The translations under genes were made by a program, and so were the position numbers. A DNA stretch of 64,000 nt from Pilaira anomala. Taxonomy: Eukaryota > Mucoromycota > Mucoromycetes > Mucorales > Mucoraceae. The notes under the pieces were generated by a model, which saw nothing but the letters and a program-made list of their open reading frames with translations, had not been told where the DNA came from and did not search any database. Shown piece by piece: positions 1 to 11,893 of this stretch. The first letter of the stretch is position 1. Each line of letters opens with the position of its first letter. The stretch spans positions 169,001 to 233,000 of the forward strand of contig JAIXMQ010000014.1 in the NCBI GenBank assembly GCA_025716855.1, read 5' to 3'.

Positions 1-160
1 AAAAAAAAAAAAAAAAAAAAAAGAAGGACTGGAGTTGAGAGGGAAATATACAAAATAAAAAAAAAATGAAAGGGATGGGGAAAAGGGTAAAAAAAAAAAA
101 GAGAGATATATAGAGATTTGGGATATATGTAAAACAGGGTATTTTTGATTAAAATGTTAT
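1..160. other. A-rich intergenic edge
   Basis: Mostly poly(A) and purine-rich sequence downstream (3') of the minus-strand Rab GEF gene. No coding or RNA signal is visible. Confidence 0.6.
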
Positions 161-2425
161 TTAATGAACAATAACAATTTGTCCACTATTACTTTCTAAG
201 CCTTGAATGTCACTTACACTAACAATACTTGCGGTATCACTACCACTACCGGAATGATCAAATACGATACTTTCTCTATTTCTTCTTTGTCTTCTTTGTT
301 GTTGATACTGTTGTCGTTTTGAAGAACTAGAAGTGTTTGAAGAAGAGCTTAATCTTCTGTTGATGATATCATTATAATCATCTTCATCTTCATCATCAAT
401 AAATAAACCAATCGAGCCCACTTTTGCTAAACTCATCTTTCTTCTATGATGCATGACTTGTTTAAAAGTACTTAATAAAGGTGATGAAGCCAATAAGAGT
501 TTAAGATGAGACATGAAACTATAATATCCACACACTGCAACTAATCTATCTCGACAGAATCTATCAATAGGTAACCAAGGTTGGGGCTGTATCGAATTTC
601 TTTTTTTAGTTGTTGAAGTAGTAGCTGTAGTAGGAGGTGGTAAACGCATTTTGAATTCACATACACGCAAGATATTACAACAAGCACATTTTGTCTTTGG
701 TGGCATAGGTACGGTCATACTTTGTTGAGAAGAAGAAGAGATATGACTGGTAGCAGGTGAAGTACTGACAGAAGAAGAAGAATTTGTTGTTGTTGTTGTT
801 GTTGTTGTTGTATAAATTGAAAAAATACTACTGTTGTCATGCCAACCCTGAATTTCACACTTGTTTTTTGAGATAGCATCTAATAGCTTCTTTTTAAACC
901 AAGGAGATTTCCACCAACCTTGAGATTGTTGAAAGAATAAGCAAGGTTCAACATCTTCAGCTAAAACTCTTTTAACAAAAGGAGTATTTGGTATAATAAT
1001 GGAAGGATTTTCTGTTACAGCTTTAATATGAAGTTGAAATTCAGATAAAATGAAACCATCGATACGAATTGTGTTTCTATCGATACGTTGATTGTTAGTT
1101 TGTTGTAATTGTTGTTGTTGATCAAGAGAGAAACGAAGTGGATGATTTATAAAAGAAGATCTAGCAGCTAAACGAGAAACAGTAGTTGGAGGTGTGTTAT
1201 TATTAATAGTAATAGAAGAGGGTTGAGGGTGAGAAGAATAACGACGTGCAATCGTGCAGCTTGCATTTGCACTTTGATGCACAACAGAATCTAGTTGTAC
1301 CAATAATTCTTTTACTTGTTTTAATCTTGAGTCTCTTGTATCCCAAGCATCCAACACATGAGACAATTTACCCATTGTTTCACGATGGATTTGAACTAAG
1401 CCATCTCTATCAGTTACTTCATCCATTAAAATTTGATTTAAAGCCAAGAATAAGGAAGATGTAATATCACCTACATCTTGTTCTAATGCTTCTTTATCTT
1501 GTTCAATAGTTGACCTTATATCTTCTTCATCAGAAAGGGCAGATGCAAGGGAACTTATATCTCGTTTCAAGTAAGCTTTTTGTTCTATTTGTTGATCTAG
1601 TTGAGTTAAAAGTTGTTTACAATTTGTACAAAAGTTATTATTATCATCATCATTATTAACAACATAAGTTGTTGGAATAATTCTTTCTTCTTGTTGTTCT
1701 GCAATAATACAATTTGATTTAGTTGTATGTGAACAAGTAGAAGATAAAGAAGGTGAAGAAGAAAGTGAGGAGAGTCCGTCCATTAAATTGACAACATTAT
1801 TATCACATGTCTTATTGTAAGCCGGGTCAGTTGAAAAATGGTCTGGTATGTCACTACGTCTCCATTCAGTTACGGCAGCTTGTCGGCGTTCAAGTTCACC
1901 TTCTTCTAAATCTTCTCCGTTATCCTCTTCATTAAACCGAATCGTTGTTGGTTCTGGTTCTGTCTGTCGAAGATAATTTAAACATAATGTAATCGTTGAT
2001 TTTACTACTTGTTCATCCATTATTCCATTATTTGTTGATAAATCTGATAATAATACAATCGTTTCTTTACTATTAAATTCACTCTTTTGAAGTTTACTTG
2101 ACAAGTGATTTATATACTGATCTTTTTGTGAAAGTCCAACTAACCAATCATTTCTATCATATTCATACTTTCGATGAATCGTCTTTTTTAAGTATATAAT
2201 ATTAGTATCCCCTTAATCCATTACATACAAATATTTTTTTTTTTTTTTACTCACGGATAAATCAGTTTCGAGTTCTACTACTCTTGACTCGAGTTTAGAT
2301 ATAATATCTTGCGCTTGTAACAAGAATGGTAAAACGTCTTGTTCTGAAAACTCTTGTTCAAATAAACTACTAGTTTCGTCATAATACTCTTCTTGTAAGT
2401 TTTCTTCAGTTAAACAATCTGACAT
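161..2425 (-). CDS. Sec2/Rabin8-type Rab guanine-nucleotide exchange factor
   Basis: Two exons, complement(161..2182, 2255..2425), 730 aa; the 72-nt intron has a GTGAGT donor and a TACTAAT branch site. Residues about 245-358 form a long acidic coiled coil with the core ITSSLFLALNQIL, resembling the Sec2p GEF helix (typically LTxSLFEEANxMV). The C-terminal third (about 435-630) matches the Rabin/GRAB tail: FVKRVLAEDVEPCL, then a Cys cluster CACCNILRVCEF, then FCRDRLVAVCGYYSFMSHL. Low-complexity Thr/Ser and Gln tracts separate the blocks. Family knowledge: Sec2/Rabin proteins activate Sec4/Rab8 on secretory vesicles and promote polarized exocytosis, which would fit hyphal tip growth. The start is the first ATG of the exon encoding MSDCLTEEN. 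Seen: exons and motifs. Inferred: the Rab substrate. Confidence 0.75.
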
Positions 2426-3370
2426 GATGACTTAATCTCTCTAAAACAAGAACTTTTAAAAGTTCTTTTTTTTTTCTAATGTTTAGATGTTTTTTTTTAT
2501 TTTTAAAAGAAAAAAAAAAAAAAAAGGGAAAAAGAGAAAGGAAAATAAAAATATTAAAAAAAAAAGGGCAAGAAATAAGAAAGAGAGGCAGCAAAAGAGT
2601 AAAAAAAGTGTGTGTATAGGATACCGAAAAAAAATTTTTTTTTTTTTTTTTTGCCCTGAATGTTATTTATTTGCGTACATGTATTTATATGAAGCAAACA
2701 AGGTTTTATTTCACTCTTTTTTTTTTTTTTTTTTTATCTCAATATCAAATAATTGTATATGTAAACAAGTTTTATATATATACATATGTTACATAAAAGG
2801 GGAACCCTTGGTGTTTTAATAGTATATAGCATTCAGTTGTAGTTAAAATAAGGAATTATATTATACTCTGTAGTGTTTCATGTACTGGCATGATTGACAC
2901 ATAAAACAAAAAAGAAAGAAGAAAGAAAAAAAGAAATTACAATAGTAAATATATAATACTACCTAGAGATGAGACTGCTGCTGCTGTGGATTACTAACTA
3001 TAACAAATGCCAAGGTAATACAAAAGTGTATTAACCAAAAAGTTGTTTTATTATAATTTAACAGGAATTCAAAATGCCTAACACTAAAAAGGTGTGTGCG
3101 CACTCCTTCAAGGTACGAATATTGACGATCTTAATAAATTCTTGTGTTCTTTTTTTTCATCAGTTTTATAATGTTGGGACTTTTAAATTTTTTGTGTAAT
3201 AAAATAACCGGGAAAAGAACTATATTATATATTTTACAGTCTCCCCCCCAAATTTTTTTTTGTGATATATAAAAGACTTTTGTATTTTTGAACTTGTTTG
3301 CCTTTTTTTTTTCTTTTGATTCTTGATTATTCCCTCTTTACCTTTCCTTAAATAAAAAATAATATATAAA
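2426..3370. other. intergenic, poly(A)/poly(T)-rich
   Basis: Divergent promoter region between the Rab GEF and the wall-protein gene. It holds many A or T runs of 10-20 nt. A few splice-like signals (TACTAAC near 2995, GTAATAC, ACAG near 3062) occur, but no convincing exon chain could be built. A C-run and a T/C-rich tract lie just before the ATG at 3371. Confidence 0.5.
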
Positions 3371-3797
3371 ATGAAGTCTATTGTTGCTGCCCTCGCTGCC
3401 ATTGCTTGTTCCGTTGTTTCTGCTCAAACCATTACCTCCAGCAGACCTTCTCTCAACCAAGTTCTTGTTGCCGGTACCTCTGCTCAAATCGTCTGGGCTC
3501 CCGTCGATGGTACTATCTCCAACATTGATCTTCGTCAAGGTGATAAGAGTGCTTTAAGCTTCTTGCAAACCATTGCCACCAATGTTCCCGCTAACACCGG
3601 TTCTTACTCTTGGAACATCCCTGCTGACCTTCCCGCTGGTACTGACTGTAAGTAACAAATCATTTCGTGTTTTTTTTTTTGTACTTGTATTCATCTTTTT
3701 TGTTTTTAGATGCTCTTTCTTTCGGTCAAAGCCCTAACGAAAGCTACAGTCCCTTCTTCGCTATCCAAGCTGGTGATGGTGCTGGTATGTATTTGAT

Positions 3798-3834
<37 letters not shown>

Positions 3835-4129
3835 AATTGAATTACTCATTCTTTTTTTTTTTAATATAGCTGCTCCTGCTGCTTCTTCTTCTTCTTCTGC
3901 CGCTGCTCCTGCTTCTTCTTCTTCTGGACCTGCTGCCGCTGCCTCTTCTGCTGTCGCCTCTGTCGGTAACAAGGCCTCTTCTGTTGCCGCTGGTGCCACT
4001 AGCGCTGCCAAGTCTGCTGCTTCCGCTGCTGCCTCTGCTACTGAAGGTGCTACCTCCGGTGCCAACAAGAACGTTGCTGCCGTTGGTGCCATGGCCCTTG
4101 CTGGTGCCGTTGCCGCTGCTTTGATCTAA
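3371..4129 (+). CDS. secreted Kre9/Knh1-like Ser/Ala-rich GPI-anchored wall protein
   Basis: Three exons, join(3371..3647, 3710..3784, 3870..4129), 203 aa. The N-terminus (MKSIVAALAAIACSVVSAQ) is a clear signal peptide with cleavage after about residue 18. Residues about 22-115 form the Kre9/Knh1 (Ser-Thr-rich anchored) beta-sandwich family domain: Pro-Ser-x-x-Gln-Val, IVWAP, SYSWNIPADLPAG and the ending NESYSPFFAI. An Ala/Ser-rich stalk follows (about 118-185). The hydrophobic end (AAVGAMALAGAVAAALI) after Gly-Ala-Asn-Lys-Asn looks like a GPI-attachment signal. Codon use is strongly biased to C-ending codons, unlike most genes here, which suggests high expression. Family role: extracellular or wall-linked, implicated in beta-1,6-glucan assembly in yeast; here the exact function is inferred. 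Confidence 0.85.
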
Positions 4130-5526
4130 ATTTAAAATACCATCTAGTAATAATTATATAATCTTAATCTTATAGCAAAAAAAAAAAAAAAAAAAAAAAG
4201 TCATTTTTTTTTAAGTGTCCTCTCTTTTACAATTCAAACTTCTTCTTTATTAATTTAATAGTATGGTTCTTTTTCTCTATATAAAAAAAAAAAAAAGCAT
4301 ATTAAAATCTCATTTTGTACTCATATTATTCAATTGTTTGTTTTTATTCACCAGTATATGAGATCATGATTACCTCAATTGTTTGTATCCTGTTTACATA
4401 TGTAAACTTTTTTGTTTCCCAGAAGAAAAAATAATAATAGATGGCTATTTTTAAATCAAAAAAGTTTTTTTGCACGTTTTTTTTCTCTTTTTGAAATGAA
4501 TGCCTCTCTCTGTCTCTCTCTCTCTTTTTACGTTATTGAATACAGTAACTTTTTCATAAAATGGTTACAATTTTTATTAATGTATTACATTGACCAAAAA
4601 AAAAAAGTGTTCAAATGATGTTATTACACTTGAGCAACAGCAATAAAAAAGGTTTTTGATAACACGGCATTCGAATTGTTTTTTATAGCGTCCCTTTTTT
4701 GTGTTACTTTTTTTTATTTATTCAAACATCATCTTTCATCATTGATGAAACTTGTTTTATTATTATTTGTTTTGTAATTAGATAAACAATTGGGAGAGAT
4801 TCGAGAGCTCTGTATTAGTTTAGCTAATTGATTATACAATGATAAAAAAAGATTTCGTTATTTTTTAAGAGAAATTATTAGAATGTATTTGTACACTCGT
4901 TTTTATCGTTGGAGCGGAAAAAAAGCGCGGTCGTTAAAGTTTAGGATTCACAAACCTTCTTAAATAGTAAATTTAATAATTATGTTCAATGTACAATAAT
5001 GGATGTGTGTGTATTCAGTTTTATATTATGAAAAAAGAACGATAGGACACGAGGATCTTTTATTTTTTTTGGTATGTACTTGGTCCAATAGACTTGTATA
5101 AAACTTAAAAAAAGTAGTTTTTTTTTTTTATGCCAGTCAATTGATATCTTTTTCACCTCTCCCCCAAAACTGAGTTTTCTTTTTTGTAAAAAAGGATCGG
5201 TGGACACGATTGGTCTTGATGACCTTCTAACCTCAACAAAAACATTTAGCTTGAGAAAAAAAAAAAAAAAAGGTCTCATTGCTAAATTTAAACTTTAAAA
5301 GAAGGTCAAGATTAGAAGTGGGAAAATAAAATAGTAAATCCTATTTAAATATTATGTTAATATAAACTCTATGATTCTCTTTGTATCCGTGCGTCTGATC
5401 CTCTTATTATAACATCTCAAAAGAATACATAGTAGTTATATATCAAGACCTAATTGCAATTCTTCAATTTTCCCTTCATTGCTCCTTTCGGTATATTATT
5501 AGCCGCGGGTATCGGGAAAGGTAATA

Positions 5527-5838
5527 ATGACTGCAGCAGATAAAACCGGTACTAAATCAATTTTCAAGTATACGGGTAATAAATAGGGCCTTCAAAAAGA
5601 GAAAAGGCTCTTTTTTCTTTCACGCGATCCTTTTTTTTTTTTTTTTTCTGGAATAAATAAGGCCGAGTTTTAGCGCTTAGAATTACTTTTCAGCTAGATT
5701 CATTTTATTTAAATCAGAAAATAAAAAAAACCAATCCTAAAAAGGTACAAGTTTGCAGGTGGGAAAAGAACAAATGCAGCAGCAGCAATTGATACATTAT
5801 ATACTCCTGATCATCGAGTGTGTAAAATAGCTCAATAG
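5527..5838 (+). CDS. possible 42-aa two-exon small protein (weak)
   Basis: join(5527..5575, 5759..5838). The exon beginning MTAADKTGTKSIF runs into a GTAATA donor. A GTTTGCAG acceptor rejoins the frame exactly to give a 26-codon second exon ending in VCKIAQ and a stop. Neither half resembles a family I know, and the exons are short enough for this to be chance. Reported because the frame is preserved across a plausible 183-nt intron in otherwise empty DNA. Confidence 0.2.
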
Positions 5839-6284
5839 AAGTCAGAGAAATAGTTTTTTTTTTTTTTTCGGAGAAGAGTACTTTATACGATTCGCCCGCG
5901 ACATTATTCTGAACGTGTTAAAATTGACATCTCAGATATAAAAAATTAAATATTTTGACATCTAGTAATATATATATAAAAAGACGTGCCCGTCGCTGCA
6001 CGATTCATATTTTTTACAGACAGCAAACGTCATTTAAGTTGCATGAAAGAGCATTCATACCGAATCTTTTATTTTTCTTTACAAAAAAAAAACACAATAT
6101 GCGGTGCAATGTAATACATATGGACACTATTCATAAAATTAACTACATATTATACATGAAAATCACAGGTAGATTCGTCTCTGTTAAATAAATCAATAAG
6201 CGTATTCGTTTTCTTGTCTAAAAACTGGTAAAAATATTATATTTTCTGACTGGTTATTTACAGTCTGTTGTTGTAACAAACAAA

Positions 6285-6286
<2 letters not shown>

Positions 6287-6323
<37 letters not shown>
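6287..6323. repeat. (CT)n microsatellite
   Basis: About 18 uninterrupted CT units in intergenic DNA about 400 bp beyond the 3' end of the SmE gene. Confidence 0.95.
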
Positions 6324-6325
<2 letters not shown>

Positions 6326-6723
6326 GTTTGTCTTTTCTTTTCTTTTTTTTTTACATACTTCATTAAATTAATATAAATATACATTTACGTACATGTCTGC
6401 AAATTTTTACGCAGCAATTGAGATAGTTTGACACATCATGTGTTATATATGTATACTTTTTGATCAGAGTACTCGACGCAAGTTGCATAATGCAGGCTCC
6501 AATAAAACCTTTCTGTTGTGTATCTCTCTCATCTGTTCTTTCCAGGGCATTTATACTCCAACATCATATCCTCCTCGGTACATTTTACTTTTTTTTTTGT
6601 AATACAAAAATCGCAAAAAATAAATATATATATATATATATATATATTACATAATATCCCCCCTATTTTTTTAAAAAAAACACAGTTTTTATTCAAATAT
6701 GGTGAATTTAATTTGAATTTTTT

Positions 6724-7275
6724 TTAGTTATCTACACCTTGTATCAGAGTAATATTGTCGCCCTTCAACATGAGTCGACCTATAATGATAATAAATGAAT
6801 TTAATAACACTCTGCATGAATTTCGTTCTGCCTGTATTATTTTACCAATTTTAATTCTTGTGTTGTTCTTGGTATCGATTTCTTCACCATCTTCAAGAAC
6901 CAAGTTCATGAATTCATCAAAACCCTTTATAATGACGCGTCAATAAAACAATCCACATTTGTTTCTAAAACGTAATTTTTTTTTTAAAAAAAAAAATATA
7001 TATATATAAACTTACAATAATTTGACCTTCGATTCTCATATCGGTCTTATCGAATAACCAGATCTGAACTCTAGATTTCTATTAAAAAAAGTAATGAGAA
7101 GGATTAGATTATCTATTTTGAAAAAAAAAATAGATCTATCTTTTTACGTTTTGAAGGTATCTGAAAATCAGATTCTATAAAAGAAAAAAAAAAATAAGTA
7201 ACTTTTCAGAATTTACAAATATAAATTAATATTTACAATGGGTTGAACCATAATCTTTTGAACTTTAGATGACAT
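6724..7275 (-). CDS. SME1: small nuclear ribonucleoprotein SmE
   Basis: Five short exons, complement(6724..6779, 6846..6924, 7016..7078, 7148..7174, 7237..7275), 87 aa, the usual SmE length. The spliced protein reads [33 protein letters not shown], then [16 protein letters not shown] (Sm1 motif) and [12 protein letters not shown] (Sm2 motif), nearly collinear with human SNRPE. The fold is an Sm beta-barrel. SmE is a subunit of the heptameric ring on U1, U2, U4 and U5 snRNAs in the spliceosome. One exon is only 27 nt. Gene order places it immediately downstream of GID7 on the same strand, 117 bp apart. Very secure. Confidence 0.95.
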
Positions 7276-7392
7276 CTTTTATTATTTTTTTTTTATTTAA
7301 AAATGTGAGAACAAAATGACAAAAAAATAAAAAAATTAAAAAAAAAAAATAAAAATAATAATAATAATAAAAAAAAAAAATATTTTTATTCA

Positions 7393-8780
7393 TCACGTCA
7401 CGGATTCGGGGCATACATTTTTAAAGCGAGGACTTGCCCAACTAATTATATAGAAATGATTAAAATTATATATATATCTATTTTTTTTTTTTTACTTACA
7501 CTCGAATTGTATGATCATCACTAGCAGAAACGAATTGCATAGGTTCAACAGGACACCAACTAATACAATTAACGGTACTTGTATGTCCTTCCAATACCTC
7601 TAATAATTTTTCATTATCTCTACTCCAAATATAAATACGATTATCTAAAGAGACATCATGAGTCTCCTAACTCCACTTCATATTTTATATATATATATAT
7701 ATACAAACCTTCACTTCCACTTAATATAAACGATTCACTTTGTCCTCCCAAAGTAGATCGGATGATATAAGTCAATTGCTTTTGTCCGGTATATTTATGA
7801 ACCAACTTTAGTTCATCCAAATCCCATAAATGAAGTTCTTGTATATCCTGTACATTCACTAAAGCATATTTTCCATCCTTTGTTATTGTCAAAGAAGTAA
7901 GCGTACCATCTTCTTGGATTTTTCCTAGTTCAGTTAATTTCAAATCATCTACGCGATACACTGTAATACATGTATCGATCCCAATCGTGACTAATTTGGT
8001 GCCATCTTCTGTTATTTTCATATCTGTCGTTCTCGGGACCGGCCAACGCGTCACTGGTGTTGATTTATCTGTGTCCCATAAACAAAGCTCTTTATCACAA
8101 GCACCTGAAATGAAATGTCGACTATCGGGTAACCAGACACAACTCGTGACTTGATCCGCATGGTGTTTAAATGTATGTAATAAAACTCCATTGAATGGGT
8201 CCCATAAACGTAATGAATAATCTGTTCCACAAACTAACAGTTTCGTATCGTCTGGAGACCATGCACAATAGGAGCCGCTCACTTCTCCTTTTAATGATCG
8301 TAATTGGGTCAAGTTCTACTTATGCAAGTAAAGATAGTATTTAGATTAAAAAAAAAAAAAAAAAGAAAGTTTCATTGGTCGTTTTACCTTCATATCCCAA
8401 ATGATACATGCTTTATCTTTTGATACAGATGCTAGATATTGACCATTGTGAGAGTAAGAAACATGCCATATTTCATCCACATGACCTGTTAATATCTTGA
8501 TAGTTGAGGTAGGAAATAGCTCTCTAAAATAAAAATAAAAATCATTTACTTGATGATAAAATGTGTACTTTTTTTTTTTTTTTTACTTGTCACAGATATG
8601 ATCTGAAAATAAAGAGAGTTCAACGTCCTGACTTGGATTATGATAAAGACAAGTACGCTTTTGCCATTCAATTGATTGACCAAGTAACTTTAATAACCTT
8701 TGATTTGGTAACATGGCAGATGGGTCGATATAGTCTATTCAAAAAATAAAAATTAATATTGAACGTGTTTTTCAAATAAG

Positions 8781-8817
<37 letters not shown>

Positions 8818-9406
8818 GTATTTCAATTAATAATTGGTCTCTGGAAGTACCTCGAGCACCGTCCCATTGCGCTTGTTTCTTAACATCTTCAACCGAAGAA
8901 CAAAGTACAAGACTCGTGAGTTGATGAAGTCTTTCCGTATTTTGACCAAGAGGTGTTATTTCAGTTCTTAAAACGTGTAAAGCCTGCATGGTCTCGTTTT
9001 TTTCTAACAATTCGAGGTATTTTTGTTGTCGAATCAAGAATTGAACTTTAGGTAACTCGGTTTCAATATTAGTGGAAATGAAGGGGATCTTTTGTAAAAG
9101 TTGTTCGGACGTTTGCCATTCTCCTTGTAAAATACAATGACGAAACGTTTCTACTAGGTCTGACTCGAGTGTTATTCCAGACTCTAGCTCTAAACTTCCT
9201 GCTGCTTCACTATATTATATATATAAAATTCTATATATAAAAAAAAAAAGGTTTTTTTTTTTTTTATTTATATATATATCTTACTTGTATCCTAGGTCTA
9301 TTAGTGATTGTAACATAAGTCGAACAAGTTCATCGTCTCTGATACGATTTATTATTGACCTATTTGTTGTTGTCTGTATATTATTTGCTGGTAACGTTAT
9401 TTGCAT
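7393..9406 (-). CDS. gid7: GID7/WDR26-type LisH-CTLH-WD40 protein of the GID/CTLH E3 ligase
   Basis: Seven exons, complement(7393..7441, 7500..7644, 7709..8315, 8388..8523, 8587..8734, 8815..9209, 9285..9406), 533 aa. The LisH motif spans about residues 25-57 (LVRLMLQSLIDLGYNEAA). The CTLH region and the WDR26 signature follow (IRQQKYLELLE, LRTEITPLG, ERLHQLTSLVLCSS, then YIDPSAMLPNQRLLKLL). A WD40 propeller fills about 225-533 (GHVDEIWHVSYSHNG, SKDKACIIWD, SGSEDNRIYIW, SASDDHTIRVW). Splicing at TCTCTTTAG restores the canonical SGSEDNRIYIW. One intron uses an unusual GTTTGT donor. Family role: substrate-recruiting or oligomerizing subunit of the CTLH/GID ubiquitin ligase, which in yeast degrades gluconeogenic enzymes. 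Confidence 0.92.
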
Positions 9407-10509
9407 ATAGGTTTTTATGAGAAAAAAAAAAAAAAAAAAAAAAAAAGAAAAAAGAGAGAGAAAAAGGGGAGGTTAAAAAAAAAAAAAAAATTAAAGCACA
9501 TGAGGCGTGTAAAGGATTCTTATCCAATGAAAACTTCCAAAGGGGGCCACAAAGGAAAAAGTTAGCAATGACAGTAAACTTGTCATTTTGTGTGGAGGAC
9601 GACATAAGAGTTTCTTTGACGGAATATATTGCACTTTTTTTTTTTTTTCTCCCTCAAATCACTCAGTCAAAACGAGCCCTTTTTTAAAACTTACTAATAA
9701 CAAAAAGAACCTATGCTAGGTACCTGTTTACTGTACCTTCATTCGTCATTTCTCGTGTAGTTGTCATTCGTAACACTATATTGGAGGTGCCTTATTACAA
9801 AATATGGATAGTCTTATTACATGTGTCAGAGATAAAAAAAAAAAAAAAAAACGAACCGATGATAGAATAGCACGTGTGTAACAATCGTAAACTAATTGGC
9901 AAAAGTAATAAAATTTACAAGTTTTTTTACCGTTTTTAAATCATCATAATGTTTTTTTAAAAAGAAGATCTTTAATCAGTACTAAAGGTAGTTGTTATTT
10001 ACTTCTTTAAAAAGAAATTATGTCTGGGACCCTTATATTCAGAAAACAATAGAGAGAGAAAAATTGTATTTTTTTCAACCCGTTTATGGACTATTCATAC
10101 TCAGCAGATTTTGTTGATTAAAAAAAAAAAAATACAAAAGGATGAGAATTCCTCGCTTAAAAATGTATGTTATGATCAAGCTATTTTTATATTCCTATAC
10201 GCTCAACTCTTTTTTTTTAAAAAAAAAGATGTAAACGTATAAAAGGCTAAATAAAAAAAAAATGGAAGCATGAATTCAAAACAATGACACACTTGGAAAA
10301 AAAAAAAAAAAAAAAAAAAAAAAGCGGAAAGCGGTGACTCAAATAGCTTTTTTAAAACGGGAAAAAAGTGTGAAGGGGGGGCTTGTAAATCCAAAAAAAA
10401 TATATATAAATTAAAATCGATCATTCCCTTTGCTTTTTTTTTTTTTTTCTTCTTTTTTTTCTTATACTTTTTTATCAAACCCCCCACTCAAAAACTTATT
10501 TTATAAATC
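9407..10509. other. divergent promoter region between GID7 and cytochrome c
   Basis: AT-rich DNA with long A/T runs (for example 9421-9446 and 10300-10323). One single CACGTG occurs near 9870. The final 60 bp before the cytochrome c ATG is T/C-rich, a common fungal core-promoter feature. No gene seen. Confidence 0.5.
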
Positions 10510-11100
10510 ATGTCTACTCCTGGTTCAGGTAACGCTACTGCTGGTGCTAAGCTTTTCAAGACTCGTTGTGCTCAATGTCACACCGTCGAAGAGGTAATAA
10601 GAAAAGAATATTTTTTTTTGCGTAGAGAATTTGCATAGTGATACGATTTTTTTTTTTTTTTTTGAAAATTAGGGTGGACCTCACAAGGTTGGACCTAACC
10701 TTCACGGTTTGTTCGGTCGTAAGTCTGGTGAAGCTGCCGGTTATTCTTACACCGCTGCTAACAAGGATAAGGGTGTTGTCTGGGAAGATCAAACTCTTTT
10801 CGATGTAAGTTTATAATTTTTAATGTTTTAATTTAAACTAGAGAGCGAAATAAAAAGAGAGAGAGAGAGAGAGAAAGTGGAACAAAATGAAAGAGAGAGA
10901 TCCTAATAAATTTTGTCCTTTAAATAGTACCTTGAGAACCCCAAGAAGTACATTCCCGGTACCAAGATGGCTTTCGCTGGTTTCAAGAAGCCCAAGGATC
11001 GTGCTGATGTCGTTGCTTACTTAAAGGTAATAAATAGATAAGCTCTTTGTTGTCATGGAAATACTAACTGATCGACTATTATTTGTAGGAGGCTTGTTAA
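10510..11100 (+). CDS. CYC1: cytochrome c
   Basis: Four exons, join(10510..10593, 10673..10804, 10928..11026, 11089..11100), 108 aa, normal for fungal cytochrome c. The heme-attachment motif CAQCH is at residues 20-24 with H24 as axial ligand. M86 in PGTKMAF is the second ligand. Conserved blocks [21 protein letters not shown] and [11 protein letters not shown] are intact. The last exon encodes only EAC and the stop (12 nt) and is preceded by a TACTAAC branch site. Function: soluble electron carrier of the mitochondrial intermembrane space between complexes III and IV. C-ending codon bias suggests strong expression. Very secure. Confidence 0.98.
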
Positions 11101-11893
11101 ATTGTTTTCAAAAAAAAAACACTTTCTTAATATTTATATAATGTTGTTATAAACATTTATTAGAAATTTGATCTCTTTTCAAAAAGAAAAATAGGCAAAT
11201 ACATTTTTATATATTTTCAAATAATAATAAAAAAAAAAAAAAAAAAAACATTACATTAAAAAAAAGTAGTTTTTTTTTTTTAAAAAAAAAAAAAAAAAAC
11301 AAATACCTTGTAATTATGACATGGGATCAATAATTACCATTTTAATTTTTTCGCTTTTGTAATACCTTTTAGTGGATACTACGAATTGAAGAAAATACAT
11401 TTGTAAACCCAAGTAGAATCATAATTATGACTCAAATACTACGTACTATGTACTTCTATGAGCTTCTATATGTGCTGATAGATTACCCTGTAAAATAGCT
11501 CCTCCGATCCAAAAAAAAAAAAAAAAAAAAAAAAAGCGTATCTTGAGCCATATACATACAACATGTAGTCTCTAATGAAATTTAAAACTATTGTGCAGTC
11601 GTTATGTGTATTTTTCAATCAACTCTCAATATACATTTTTTTTTTTTTTTTTATGTTCGTCTGTGCGTGGTGTATATAACAAAAAAGAAAAGGCGTTTTC
11701 CGATACAAGTTAAACAACTACCAAGTAAATCAAAAGGCTCTTTCACTACACACAGGAGACCCATGAATATTCACAGATGTTTCCATTTATAATAGAAGTA
11801 TACAAGATGATACATTTTATTTTTAAAAAACAGTTTCATGTAATCCTAAATATGCCCAAAAGGTACGTCATATTATAGTTATCATGTCATTTT
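11101..11893. other. intergenic between convergent cytochrome c and R3HCC1-like genes
   Basis: Convergent 3' regions. Long A/T runs at 11229-11300 and 11510-11535 are the main feature. No coding support. Confidence 0.5.

Larger units (their letters stand above)
4130..6723. other. 2.6-kb intergenic region, mostly unassigned
   Basis: AT-rich with homopolymer runs. It contains one weak two-exon small-gene candidate (5527..5838) and a (CT)n microsatellite at 6287-6323. An (AT)n run lies near 6625-6645. No other supported gene or RNA was seen. Confidence 0.5.

Noticed and set aside
2487..2819. Lys/Phe-rich 110-codon ORF
   Set aside because: Derived from poly(A)/poly(T) DNA; no start context, domain or splice support.
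2960..3120. Small spliced gene near 2970-3110 (MRLLLLWITNY...)
   Set aside because: The exons would encode about 20 residues with no resemblance to any protein; splice-like motifs alone are not enough.
3706..4092. Minus-strand Ala/Glu-rich 128-codon ORF
   Set aside because: It is the shadow of the Ala/Ser-rich stalk of the wall protein on the plus strand.
8561..8749. Plus-strand 62-codon ORF inside GID7
   Set aside because: Antisense shadow of a GID7 exon whose minus-strand reading matches the family.
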